A DNA stretch of 21,466 bases from CAZWKX01 sp964614095 (lineage in GTDB: Bacteria; Actinomycetota; Acidimicrobiia; Spongiisociales; UBA11373), in NCBI GenBank assembly GCA_964614095.1, contig CAZTJO010000034.1:1-21466 (forward strand). The letters are read 5' to 3'. Positions 1 to 6,845 of this stretch are shown here, one piece after another. Both the position numbers and the translations under genes were made by a program. The notes below the pieces were generated by a model that made no database searches, had not been told where the DNA came from, and saw only the letters and a program-made list of their open reading frames with translations. The first letter of the stretch is position 1; each line of letters begins with the position of its first letter.

Positions 1-812
1 ATCGCCTCCAGAATGGCGCGGTCGAGGCGGTCGAGCCCGGCCCGGTCCACCTCGTAGACCTCGAGAGCCTTCTGGGCCGTCTCCACGTCGGCCACTCCGC
101 CGGCCCGTACCTCGGCGTAGTCGCGCACCCGGCGCAGCAGGCGATTGGCGATCCGTGGCGTGCCCCGGCTGCGCCGGGCGATCTCCTCGGCGCCGTCGCC
201 GGTGATCTTCACTTCGAGGATACGCGCCGATCGATTCACGATGGCACGAAGGTCTCCAGGCTCGTAGTAGTCGATACGGGCTACGTAGCCGAAACGATCG
301 CGCAATGGCGCCGACACGCGGCCCACCCGGGTGGTGGCCCCGATGAGGGTGAAGGCCGGCAGCTCAAGGCGAATAGAGCGGGCGGCCGGCCCCTTGCCTA
401 CAACGATATCGAGCTGGAAGTCCTCCATCGCCGTGTAGAGCACCTCTTCCACCGCCCGGGGCAGGCGGTGGATCTCATCGATGAACATGACATCGCCCCG
501 CTCCAGATTGGAGAGGATCGAGGCCACGTCGCCGGCTCGTTCGAGCGCCGGTCCCGATGTGGCCCGAAACTGAGCGCCCATCTCGTTGGCCACGATGGCG
601 GCCAAAGTGGTCTTGCCCAGCCCGGGCGGACTGGAGAAGAGCAGGTGATCGATGGACTCTTCGCGAGTCGCCGCCGCCTCCACCATGATGCGCAAACGCT
701 CTTTGAGATCGATCTGTCCGACAAACTCATCCATGGTCCTGGGCCGGAGCCCGGCCTCGAAAGCCGCCTCCTCAGGGCCGAGCCGGCCCGAAAGCAGGCC
801 TTCCTCCCTCAT
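1..812 (-). CDS. ruvB: Holliday junction branch-migration ATPase RuvB (3' end outside window)
   Basis: RuvB is the hexameric AAA+ motor that, loaded by RuvA, drives branch migration of Holliday junctions in recombinational repair. The first 270 codons are visible and run off the left edge with no stop. The N-terminus has the family's opening pattern (LRPRTMDEFVGQ). Walker A is at residues 61-68 and reads SPPGLGKT, where most family members have GPPGLGKT. Walker B follows as FIDEIHRLPRAVEEVLY, then a sensor segment containing GATTRVG and LRDRFGY. The C-terminal winged-helix region is partly present. The ATG at 812-810 overlaps the ruvA stop as ATGA, so translation is probably coupled to ruvA. 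Identity is very secure. The only oddity is the Ser at Walker A position 1. Confidence 0.96.
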   Translation of the reverse strand, partial: MREEGLLSGRLGPEEAAFEAGLRPRTMDEFVGQIDLKERLRIMVEAAATREESIDHLLFSSPPGLGKTTLAAIVANEMGAQFRATSGPALERAGDVASILSNLERGDVMFIDEIHRLPRAVEEVLYTAMEDFQLDIVVGKGPAARSIRLELPAFTLIGATTRVGRVSAPLRDRFGYVARIDYYEPGDLRAIVNRSARILEVKITGDGAEEIARRSRGTPRIANRLLRRVRDYAEVRAGGVADVETAQKALEVYEVDRAGLDRLDRAILEA

Positions 813-1381
813 CGCCGCCCCAGCCGCTGCAGGGCTCCACGGAGCAGATCCTCCACCTCACCGTCGGCGGGAAGCTCACTGAGGGCGGCGCGGATCTCCG
901 CCGCCTGGTAACCGAGGCCCTCCAGTGCCTCTCTCACCTCGGCCAGCACCGACCCGCTTCCCAGCATCTCGGCTTCGGGCAGCTCGAGACGCGCCCGCAG
1001 CTCGAGCACCAGCTTCTGTGCGCTCCTTCTGCCGATACCGGGAACCGTGGTCAGAGCATCAACATCTTCGGTGACTACGGCGCGGCGCACCTCGGCCGGC
1101 CGCAGCGACCCGAGCATGGCGAGAGCCAGCTTGGGCCCAACACCGCTGGCGCCCAGCAGTACACGAAACAGATCACGCTCATCCTCGGAGCAGAACCCAA
1201 ACAGGGCCATCTGGTCCTCGCGCACGTGCAGGTGGGTGTGTAGCACGGCCTCCTCCCCGATGCCGGGAAGTTCACCAAGGCTGCGCGGCGACAGCGCCAC
1301 TTCGTACCCGACACCGCCCACATCGATAACGGCGGCGTCGAGGCCCTTGCCCGCCAGCACGCCGCGGAGCCGTCCGATCAC
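809..1381 (-). CDS. ruvA: Holliday junction DNA-binding subunit RuvA
   Basis: RuvA is the tetrameric junction-binding scaffold that holds four-way DNA in a square-planar form and recruits RuvB. The 190-aa product matches the family length. An OB-fold N-terminus begins with IGRLRG (residues 2-7). Two helix-hairpin-helix motifs follow, near residues 79-90 (SGVGPKLALAML) and 113-126 (VPGIGRRSAQKLVL). A C-terminal RuvB-binding three-helix domain covers roughly 145-190. I chose the GTG at 1381-1379 because it places IGRLRG directly after the initiator. It also gives a GTGA overlap with the ruvC stop. A longer open frame reaches 1432, but it adds 17 residues inside ruvC with no family support. The gene lies between ruvC and ruvB in one operon. 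Confidence 0.96.
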   Translation of the reverse strand: MIGRLRGVLAGKGLDAAVIDVGGVGYEVALSPRSLGELPGIGEEAVLHTHLHVREDQMALFGFCSEDERDLFRVLLGASGVGPKLALAMLGSLRPAEVRRAVVTEDVDALTTVPGIGRRSAQKLVLELRARLELPEAEMLGSGSVLAEVREALEGLGYQAAEIRAALSELPADGEVEDLLRGALQRLGRR

Positions 1382-1875
1382 GTCGCCGCCCTCTCGATGG
1401 CCCGCCGCAGGGAGGCACTCTGCAGGTGGCACAACGCAACGGCTAGGGCGTCGGCGGCGTCGGCGGGACGAGGAGCGCCGTCGAGACCCAGCAGGCGCGC
1501 CACCATGGCCTGCACCTGCACCTTGGGAGCGTCTCCGGCCCCGGCAACGGCCAGCTTCACCTCCGACGGCGTGTACTCGAAGACGGGAATCCCGGCCCGA
1601 GCCGCGGCCAGGAGCACCACGCCCGAGGCGCGGCCCACCGACGTGGCCGTCTTCAGGTTTCGATTGACGAACACCTGCTCGATGGCGATCTCAACGGGCT
1701 CGTGCTCGGCGATCAGCGCCTCCACGTCGGAAAACAGCTCAGACAGGCGCTCGGCAACCGGGGCGTCGGCGTCGGTGCGAATGGCCCCCGCGGCGACGGG
1801 CTGAGGGGCAGCGCCTGCAGCCAACACCCCGTACCCGGTCACGGCGAGGCCCGGGTCGACACCAAGAACAAACAT
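1378..1875 (-). CDS. ruvC: Holliday junction resolvase RuvC
   Basis: RuvC is the dimeric, metal-dependent endonuclease that cuts Holliday junctions symmetrically after RuvAB branch migration. The 165-aa product has the RNase H-like fold signature with all four acidic residues in place: D7 (LGVDPG), E66 (IEQVF), and D139 and D142 (ADAADAL). The length is normal for the family. The ATG at 1875-1873 has no Shine-Dalgarno sequence. A TAATCT hexamer sits nine bases upstream, so the mRNA is probably leaderless. A LexA-like box spans the start codon and is listed separately. The gene is first in ruvC-ruvA-ruvB and is 123 bases from yebC, so an independent promoter is likely. Confidence 0.97.
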   Translation of the reverse strand: MFVLGVDPGLAVTGYGVLAAGAAPQPVAAGAIRTDADAPVAERLSELFSDVEALIAEHEPVEIAIEQVFVNRNLKTATSVGRASGVVLLAAARAGIPVFEYTPSEVKLAVAGAGDAPKVQVQAMVARLLGLDGAPRPADAADALAVALCHLQSASLRRAIERAAT

Positions 1876-1890
1876 GTGTTCGATAGATTA
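1868..1890 (-). promoter_or_regulatory. Putative ruvC promoter with LexA/SOS box over the start codon
   Basis: Read on the minus strand, positions 1890-1885 give TAATCT, a good TANNNT -10 element. Positions 1883-1868 read TCGAAC-ACAT-GTTTGT. This matches 10 of 12 fixed bases of the actinobacterial LexA consensus TCGAAC-N4-GTTCGA, with mismatches at the fourth and sixth bases of the right half. The -10 ends nine bases before the ATG, so transcription would start at or within about three bases of it. A repressor on the box would cover the start site. I see no convincing -35. The ruvC promoter is a known LexA target in mycobacteria. The site here is a sequence match only. Confidence 0.6.
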
Positions 1891-1998
1891 GGGCGTTGCC
1901 CGGTGGCTTGCGAGGAAGGCAGAGGCCGCCACAGTCCAGAACCCAGAGTTGGTGCGGCGCGCTCCGAATCCTGATTTCCGAATCCCGCCGCCGGCGGC

Positions 1999-2739
1999 TC
2001 ACCCGGCCAGCGCCGCCAACACTTCGTCGCTGATGTCGAAATTGGCGTACACCGCCTGCACATCGTCGAGATCTTCGAGGGCGTCGACAAGATGAAGCAC
2101 CTGCCGAGCGATGGACTCCTGCACAGGCACTCCCGCCGACGGCAGCTGGGTGACCTCGGCCGTCTCTACCTCCAGTTCGGCCGCTTCCATCGCCTCGCGC
2201 ACCGCCTTGAGATCGGCCGGCGCGCTGATGACCTCCCACTGATCGCCTGAGCGGCGCACGTCCTCGGCACCGGCGTCGAGCGCCGCCAACATGACCTCGT
2301 CCTCCCCACCGCCTACCAGCAGATACCCCTTCTGCTCGAAGAGGTAGGCCACCGAGCCCGGCTCGCCCAGATTGCCGTGGCCTCGGGTTAAGGCAGAGCG
2401 GACCGCCGAGGCGGCACGATTGCGATTATCGGTGAGCACTTGCACGTACAGGGCGACGCCACCGGGGGCGTACCCCTCGTACCAGATCTCCTCGTAGTGG
2501 GCTCCTTCGACCTCTCCGGAACCCCGTTTGATGGCCCTCTCGATGTTGTCGTTGGGCAACGAAGCGCTCTTTGCCTTTTCAACGGCCTGGGCAAGAGCGA
2601 CATTGGCGGATGGGTCGCTCCCTCCCTCGCGGGCTGCTATCTCGATGGCTCGAGCCAGCTTGCCGAAAAGCTGGCCTCGTTTGGCGTCCTTGGCGCCCTT
2701 CTTGTGCTTGATCGTGGACCACTTCGAGTGTCCGGACAT
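1999..2739 (-). CDS. yebC: YebC/PmpR family protein (TACO1-like)
   Basis: This is a 246-aa member of the YebC/TACO1 family. Members have been described as transcriptional regulators and, more recently, as factors that help ribosomes through difficult sequences such as proline stretches. The diagnostic N-terminus MSGHSKWSTIKHKKGAKDAK is complete. The family core follows, with the NDNIERAIKRGSGE segment and the EGYAPGGVAL segment around residues 50-75. The ATG overlaps the pdxT stop by one base (TGATG), so the two are likely translationally coupled. Placement between the PLP synthase genes and ruvC is the conserved actinobacterial arrangement. The precise molecular role in this organism cannot be read from the sequence. 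Confidence 0.95.
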   Translation of the reverse strand: MSGHSKWSTIKHKKGAKDAKRGQLFGKLARAIEIAAREGGSDPSANVALAQAVEKAKSASLPNDNIERAIKRGSGEVEGAHYEEIWYEGYAPGGVALYVQVLTDNRNRAASAVRSALTRGHGNLGEPGSVAYLFEQKGYLLVGGGEDEVMLAALDAGAEDVRRSGDQWEVISAPADLKAVREAMEAAELEVETAEVTQLPSAGVPVQESIARQVLHLVDALEDLDDVQAVYANFDISDEVLAALAG

Positions 2740-3311
2740 CAGCCCTCCATCCCGAGCACCAGTTTATGCAGCCGCCCGTCACCGGTCAGCTCTGGATGGA
2801 ACGAGCTGGCAACCACATTGCCCTGCCGCACCAGCACGGGATGGCCGTTCGCCGACGCCAGCACCTCCACATCTGCGCCGGCCTCGGCGACCCAGGGAGC
2901 ACGGATGAACACGGCCCTCATCGGCTCATCGAGGCCGTCCACATCCAGGTCGGTCTCGAACGAATCGACCTGACGGCCGAATGCGTTCCGCTCCACGATC
3001 ACATCCAGCACCCCCAGCTGGGGCTGGCCGTTCTCCGCGGTGGTACCGGCAGCCAGGAAGATCATGCCGGCGCAGGTGCCCAGAGTGGGCAGGCCGGCGG
3101 CGATGAGCCGCTGCAGCGGTTCGATAAGGCCGTAGCGGTCGGCCAGCTTGCCGATGGTGGTCGACTCACCACCGGGGATGATGAGGGCTTCGATTCCATC
3201 AAGGTCTGCCGGCCGCCGCACCAGCACCGCCTCGGCACCCAGGCGCTCCACGGCGAGGGCGTGCTCACGAAAATCCCCCTGCAGCGCCAGCACGCCGACG
3301 CGCATCTTCAC
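2739..3311 (-). CDS. pdxT: Pyridoxal 5'-phosphate synthase glutaminase subunit PdxT
   Basis: PdxT hydrolyses glutamine and passes ammonia through a tunnel to PdxS in the DXP-independent vitamin B6 pathway. The 190-aa product is a class I glutamine amidotransferase with an intact triad. The nucleophile is C80 in GTCAGM, and H172 and E174 lie in SFHPEL. The PGGEST segment (residues 47-52) forms the oxyanion region. I place the start at the GTG at 3311-3309, which overlaps the pdxS stop as GTGA. An ATG two codons later (3305) is an equally workable start. The gene is tightly linked to pdxS upstream and yebC downstream, consistent with stoichiometric production of the PdxS-PdxT complex. Confidence 0.96.
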   Translation of the reverse strand: MKMRVGVLALQGDFREHALAVERLGAEAVLVRRPADLDGIEALIIPGGESTTIGKLADRYGLIEPLQRLIAAGLPTLGTCAGMIFLAAGTTAENGQPQLGVLDVIVERNAFGRQVDSFETDLDVDGLDEPMRAVFIRAPWVAEAGADVEVLASANGHPVLVRQGNVVASSFHPELTGDGRLHKLVLGMEG

Positions 3312-4189
3312 CAGCCCCGCGTCTGCAGCATCTCCCCGGGCTCGAGCTTGCCTATCTCAAGGCCGGGCATCGCCTCGCCCAGGCCCTTCGATACCTTGGC
3401 CAGAATCGAGGGATCTTCAAAGTAGATGGTGGCCTCGACGATGGCGCGCGCCCGGCTGGGAGGATCATCCGATTTGAAGACACCCGAACCGACAAAAATG
3501 CCGTCGCAGCCGAGCTGCATCATGAGTGCCGCGTCGGCCGGGGTAGCGATGCCTCCTGCGGCAAAGTTGACCACCGGCAGCGCACCCGTCTCCGCCACCT
3601 CACGAACCAGCTCATAGGGAGCGCCCAGATCGCGGGCGGCCGTCATCAGCTGCTCCTCACCCAGTTGTTGCAGGCGTTTCATTTCGTTGGTGATCGACCG
3701 CATGTGCCGCACTGCCTCGACCACGTTTCCGGTGCCGGCCTCCCCCTTGGTTCGGATCATCGCCGCGCCCTCGCCGATGCGTCGCAGGGCCTCGCCCAGA
3801 TTGCGTGCCCCGCACACGAACGGCACGGTGAACTGCCACTTGTCGATGTGGTGCTCCTCGTCGGCGGGGGTGAGCACCTCACTCTCGTCGACGTAGTCGA
3901 CCCCAAGCGACTGGAGGATCTGCGCCTCGACAAAGTGCCCGATGCGGGCCTTGGCCATGACCGGAATGGTGACTGTGGCCTTGATCTCCTCGACCTTTGT
4001 CGGGTCGGCCATGCGGGCCACCCCACCCTGGCGCCGGATGTCGGCCGGCACCCGCTCGAGCGCCATGACGGCCACCGCGCCCGCTGTCTCGGCGATCTTT
4101 GCCTGCTCGGCCGAGGTGACGTCCATGATCACCCCGCTCTTGAGCATCTCGGCAAGGCCTCGTTTAACCCGATTGGTGCCTTGTTCCAC
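3308..4189 (-). CDS. pdxS: Pyridoxal 5'-phosphate synthase lyase subunit PdxS
   Basis: PdxS condenses ribose 5-phosphate, glyceraldehyde 3-phosphate and ammonia into PLP as a (beta/alpha)8 barrel that assembles into dodecamers with PdxT. The 293-aa length is typical. The expected residues are present: D23 in GVIMDV, the catalytic Lys K80 in MAKARIGH, and the second Lys K148 in RTKGEAGTGN. I chose the GTG at 4189-4187 because the product then begins VEQGTNRVKRGLAEM, the usual family opening. An AAGGAG ribosome-binding site lies five bases upstream. The open frame extends a further 93 codons, but that stretch overlaps pimA and has no family support. It is the first gene of a probable pdxS-pdxT-yebC unit, 58 bases after pimA. 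Confidence 0.97.
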   Translation of the reverse strand: MEQGTNRVKRGLAEMLKSGVIMDVTSAEQAKIAETAGAVAVMALERVPADIRRQGGVARMADPTKVEEIKATVTIPVMAKARIGHFVEAQILQSLGVDYVDESEVLTPADEEHHIDKWQFTVPFVCGARNLGEALRRIGEGAAMIRTKGEAGTGNVVEAVRHMRSITNEMKRLQQLGEEQLMTAARDLGAPYELVREVAETGALPVVNFAAGGIATPADAALMMQLGCDGIFVGSGVFKSDDPPSRARAIVEATIYFEDPSILAKVSKGLGEAMPGLEIGKLEPGEMLQTRGW

Positions 4190-4247
4190 CTTCACTCCTT
4201 GGTGACCGGCCGATTGTACCGCTGCATCGGATCCAGCAATCGGGGAC

Positions 4248-5288
4248 CTATCTGGCGCGGAGCGCGTCTTCGTAGGCGCCGATGTAGCCGTCGAGAACGG
4301 CGGAGCGATCGAAACGCCCCACGGCCTGACGCGCCGTTTTCCCGGCGGCAGCCGCCGCCGCCGCGTCTCCGGCCATCTCCGCCACCGCCGCCGCCAGCGC
4401 ATTGGAGTTCCCAGCTCGGACAAACACGGCCGCGTCTCCGGCAACAGCCTTGAAGGCGGGAAGATCACTGGCTACTACGGCGCAACCGGCTGCCATACCC
4501 TCAGCGACGACAAGACCAAAACTCTCGCCCCCCAGATTGGGGGCACACAACACCGATGCCGCAGCCAACTCAGCGTGTTTCGCCTCTCCGGTGACCCGGC
4601 CCAGAAAGGTGACCCCGGCCGGCCCCGAGGAACGCCCGGTGGAGATGACCCGCAGCTCGGCGTGAGGTACCGAAGCGCGCACGATCGGCCAGGCCTGCAG
4701 CAGCACATCGAGCCCTTTGCGGCGTTCATCGCGTCCCACAAAAACAACACGCCCCGGAACCTTCTCCGCATCGATGCGAAAGGCGGCGAGATCAAGACCA
4801 TTGGGCACGATACGGGCATCGACGAACAGAGCCACCGCCTCCTGGGCCACCGGGCTCACCGCGGTGGCGACGGCCAGACGCCGGGCCAGACGTTTCAGCA
4901 AGACCGTCCCGAACCGATAGAGCTGGCGCACCGCCGCCCCCGGATCGGCATGGAAGGTGCCCACCCGAGGTGGACCATCGACCCACAACGCCCCCAGCCC
5001 CACCAAGGGCACAAAGGGCTCGTGCACGTGCACAACATCGGCGCCCGCCACCGCCGCGGCCACCCGGCGCGCCGCCGCCGGGTTCAAGGTGATCGGCGCC
5101 TGCGATCGGTTGACCGGCACGTTGAGCACACCGCCAACGTGCCGGGTACCGGTGGGCCCTCCGCTTCCCGGCGCCACTGCCCAGGCCTCATGACCGTCGT
5201 CGCGCAGCCAGGAGACGAGCGACACGACCTGGTCCTGCACCCCTCCCGGAGCGCCCAGGTCGTACGGCGATACCACCGCGATCTTCAC
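4248..5288 (-). CDS. pimA: PimA-like GT4 glycosyltransferase (phosphatidylinositol mannosyltransferase)
   Basis: In mycobacteria PimA transfers mannose from GDP-mannose to phosphatidyl-myo-inositol at the inner face of the membrane, the first step toward PIM, LM and LAM. The 346-aa product is a GT-B fold enzyme. An N-terminal GGVQDQV loop follows MKIAVVSPYDLGAPG. A TFHAD motif carries H113, at the position of the PimA catalytic His. The donor-binding segment has GRDERRKG (residues 185-192) and a GT4 EX7E motif at E255 and E263. The GTG start overlaps the upstream acyltransferase stop as GTGA. Position after pgsA and the acyltransferase matches the mycobacterial PIM cluster. The family assignment is secure; the exact sugar and acceptor are inferred from context. 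Confidence 0.88.
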   Translation of the reverse strand: MKIAVVSPYDLGAPGGVQDQVVSLVSWLRDDGHEAWAVAPGSGGPTGTRHVGGVLNVPVNRSQAPITLNPAAARRVAAAVAGADVVHVHEPFVPLVGLGALWVDGPPRVGTFHADPGAAVRQLYRFGTVLLKRLARRLAVATAVSPVAQEAVALFVDARIVPNGLDLAAFRIDAEKVPGRVVFVGRDERRKGLDVLLQAWPIVRASVPHAELRVISTGRSSGPAGVTFLGRVTGEAKHAELAAASVLCAPNLGGESFGLVVAEGMAAGCAVVASDLPAFKAVAGDAAVFVRAGNSNALAAAVAEMAGDAAAAAAAGKTARQAVGRFDRSAVLDGYIGAYEDALRAR

Positions 5289-6169
5289 CGGGCCTCCCTA
5301 TCGCTCGGCCAATTGGGGACAACGAGATGCCATTGCTGCGGAGCGGCGCGGATGATGTCCTCAAAGGCCTCGGCCAGGCGCTGTGTGCCCGCGCGCACCC
5401 GCCCGTCGAGATCCTCGCCGTCGGGAATCTCAAGGGGCGGGTAGATGACAAAATGGTGTCCGGCACCCTTCTTGAAGTAGGTGCCGACGGGAAGCACTAC
5501 TGCGCCGGAGCGGATGGCTAGTGCGATCGGCCCCGCCGGCATAGTCGTCTCCTCGCCGAAGAACGCCACCGGGACCCCGGTGCCCTTGAGGTCACGGTCA
5601 CAGAGAAGGGCCACGGTGCCCCCCTCATCCAGCCGTCGCATGAGATCGCGGGTGACTCGTGCGCCCTTGCGGGCAATGACCACATCGATTTCCATCATGT
5701 TGCGCATGTCGATCCACCACTGGACGATGCGCTCGTTGGGCAAAGCCTCAGCCACCGCCAGCACCCGCGCTCCCGCGGCGGCGGCGCTCAGCCCGGCCGC
5801 CTCCCAATTCCCCATGTGCCCCACAGCAAGGATGATCCCCGGATCCGCGGCCACGGCGTCGGTGAGAACCCCGACGTTCTCGATTACATCGCGGTTGAGC
5901 AGGAAACGGCGCCGGCGGGGACGCACCCAGAAAGCCTCCGCCATGTACCTGCCGTAGTAGGCAAACACCCGCCGGGCGGCCTTGCGATGATCGGCGTCCG
6001 GGCCCAGCACCCGGCGCTGGTGGCGCAGGGCCATCTTGAATCGATCTCGGGCCAGAAAAGAGGCGGCGTATCCAGACCCGTAGCCGAGGGCGCGCATCAG
6101 CCACTCCGGAAACAACCCAAAAAGGGCAAAGAGAACCCGGAAGAGGTAGTAGCCGAAGGCGCCCTTCAC
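5285..6169 (-). CDS. LpxL/HtrB-type lysophospholipid acyltransferase (PIM acyltransferase-like)
   Basis: This is a 294-aa membrane-associated acyltransferase of the LpxL/HtrB superfamily. The catalytic HX4E motif is GHMGNWE, with H118 and E123. The family features RFKMALRHQRRV near the N-terminus and MPAGPIALAIRSGAVVLPV in the C-terminal half are also visible. In mycobacteria the gene in this position acylates a mannose of phosphatidylinositol mannosides. By synteny this one probably does the same, but the acceptor is not shown by sequence. I chose the GTG at 6169-6167 because it gives a GTGA overlap with pgsA. A longer frame to 6241 would overlap pgsA without support. It lies between pgsA and pimA, with 4-nt overlaps on both sides. 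Confidence 0.88.
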   Translation of the reverse strand: MKGAFGYYLFRVLFALFGLFPEWLMRALGYGSGYAASFLARDRFKMALRHQRRVLGPDADHRKAARRVFAYYGRYMAEAFWVRPRRRRFLLNRDVIENVGVLTDAVAADPGIILAVGHMGNWEAAGLSAAAAGARVLAVAEALPNERIVQWWIDMRNMMEIDVVIARKGARVTRDLMRRLDEGGTVALLCDRDLKGTGVPVAFFGEETTMPAGPIALAIRSGAVVLPVGTYFKKGAGHHFVIYPPLEIPDGEDLDGRVRAGTQRLAEAFEDIIRAAPQQWHLVVPNWPSDREAR

Positions 6170-6795
6170 GCGTCCATCTGCAACCAGGTCAGGCGCAGCC
6201 GCTGTAGAACGGTGAACCAAGTAAGGACAGCCAGCGACCACACGGTGATTTCAAGAAGACAGGGCACCACATCGAGCCCGGCGATGCTGACACCCCAGCA
6301 GAAGACGAGGAGGCGTTCCGCTCGTCCCATCAGGCCCCCCTTGCCCTCCATTCCCTCTCCCTCCGCCTTAGCTCGAAGGTAGGGAATGAGAAGCGATCCG
6401 CTGACGGCCACCAGCGATGCCACCACGAGCATCGACCTGTTGTTGTCCGCCAGGTAGAAGGCCAATCCGGTCCACATTGCCACTTCGCTGACACGGTCGG
6501 TAAACGAATCGAGAATGGCCCCCCTGACCGTCTCGGTCCCGGTGAGGCGGGCGATCACCCCATCGACAACATCGAGGCTGGCGCCGAGCCCAAGCACGGC
6601 TCCTCCTGCTGTGAGATAGCCGAAAGCGATCAGCAGCGATCCGACGAAGGAAACCAGCACCCCCAGCATTGTCACCGCGGTGGGACCAAGGCCCAGACGC
6701 GTTACTGCGCGTGCAATCGGGTGGAAAGCACGGGAGACCTTCTTGCGCGCCCTGATATCCAGCACGGCAGCATCGAAGGTACCACACGAGAGCAC
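6166..6795 (-). CDS. pgsA: CDP-alcohol phosphatidyltransferase (phosphatidylinositol phosphate synthase-like)
   Basis: This integral membrane enzyme transfers a phosphatidyl group from CDP-diacylglycerol to an alcohol. In this gene neighbourhood the acceptor is most likely inositol 1-phosphate. The full signature D-x2-D-G-x2-A-R-x8-G-x3-D-x3-D is present with D75, D78, G79, A82, R83, G92, D96 and D100. Several hydrophobic helices follow. The 209-aa length is normal. The start is uncertain: GTG at 6795 is the longest option and GTG at 6765 an alternative, and neither has a clear Shine-Dalgarno. It heads the pgsA-acyltransferase-pimA operon and is divergent from the EF-G2 gene, with only 50 bases between the starts. 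Confidence 0.9.
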   Translation of the reverse strand: MLSCGTFDAAVLDIRARKKVSRAFHPIARAVTRLGLGPTAVTMLGVLVSFVGSLLIAFGYLTAGGAVLGLGASLDVVDGVIARLTGTETVRGAILDSFTDRVSEVAMWTGLAFYLADNNRSMLVVASLVAVSGSLLIPYLRAKAEGEGMEGKGGLMGRAERLLVFCWGVSIAGLDVVPCLLEITVWSLAVLTWFTVLQRLRLTWLQMDA

Positions 6796-6811
6796 GGCTG
6801 CCGGCGAGAAC

Positions 6812-6837
6812 TAGACTCCGCACCCCCCGCGAGGAGG
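6812..6837 (+). promoter_or_regulatory. Candidate -10 and ribosome-binding site for the EF-G2 gene
   Basis: Within the 50-base divergent gap there is a TAGACT hexamer at 6812-6817, fitting a TANNNT -10. A strong GAGGAGG Shine-Dalgarno lies at 6831-6837. That site ends eight bases before the TTG at 6846 and supports this rare start codon. No -35 is recognisable. Any pgsA promoter on the opposite strand must share the same 50 bases. Confidence 0.45.
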
Positions 6838-6845
6838 TTCCCCCT

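Noticed and set aside
1963..1985. Direct repeat TCCGAATCC, two copies 14 bases apart, between ruvC and yebC.
   Set aside because: Only two short copies, not placed symmetrically to any promoter element; likely chance, although it could be a minor binding site.
1987..1998. Palindrome GCCGCCGGCGGC right after the yebC stop, considered as a terminator.
   Set aside because: With a realistic loop the stem is only four base pairs, and there is no U-tract.
4190..4468. N-terminal extension of PdxS by 93 codons.
   Set aside because: It lies inside pimA, is Arg/Pro-rich, and the GTG at 4189 has the family's own N-terminus and a ribosome-binding site.
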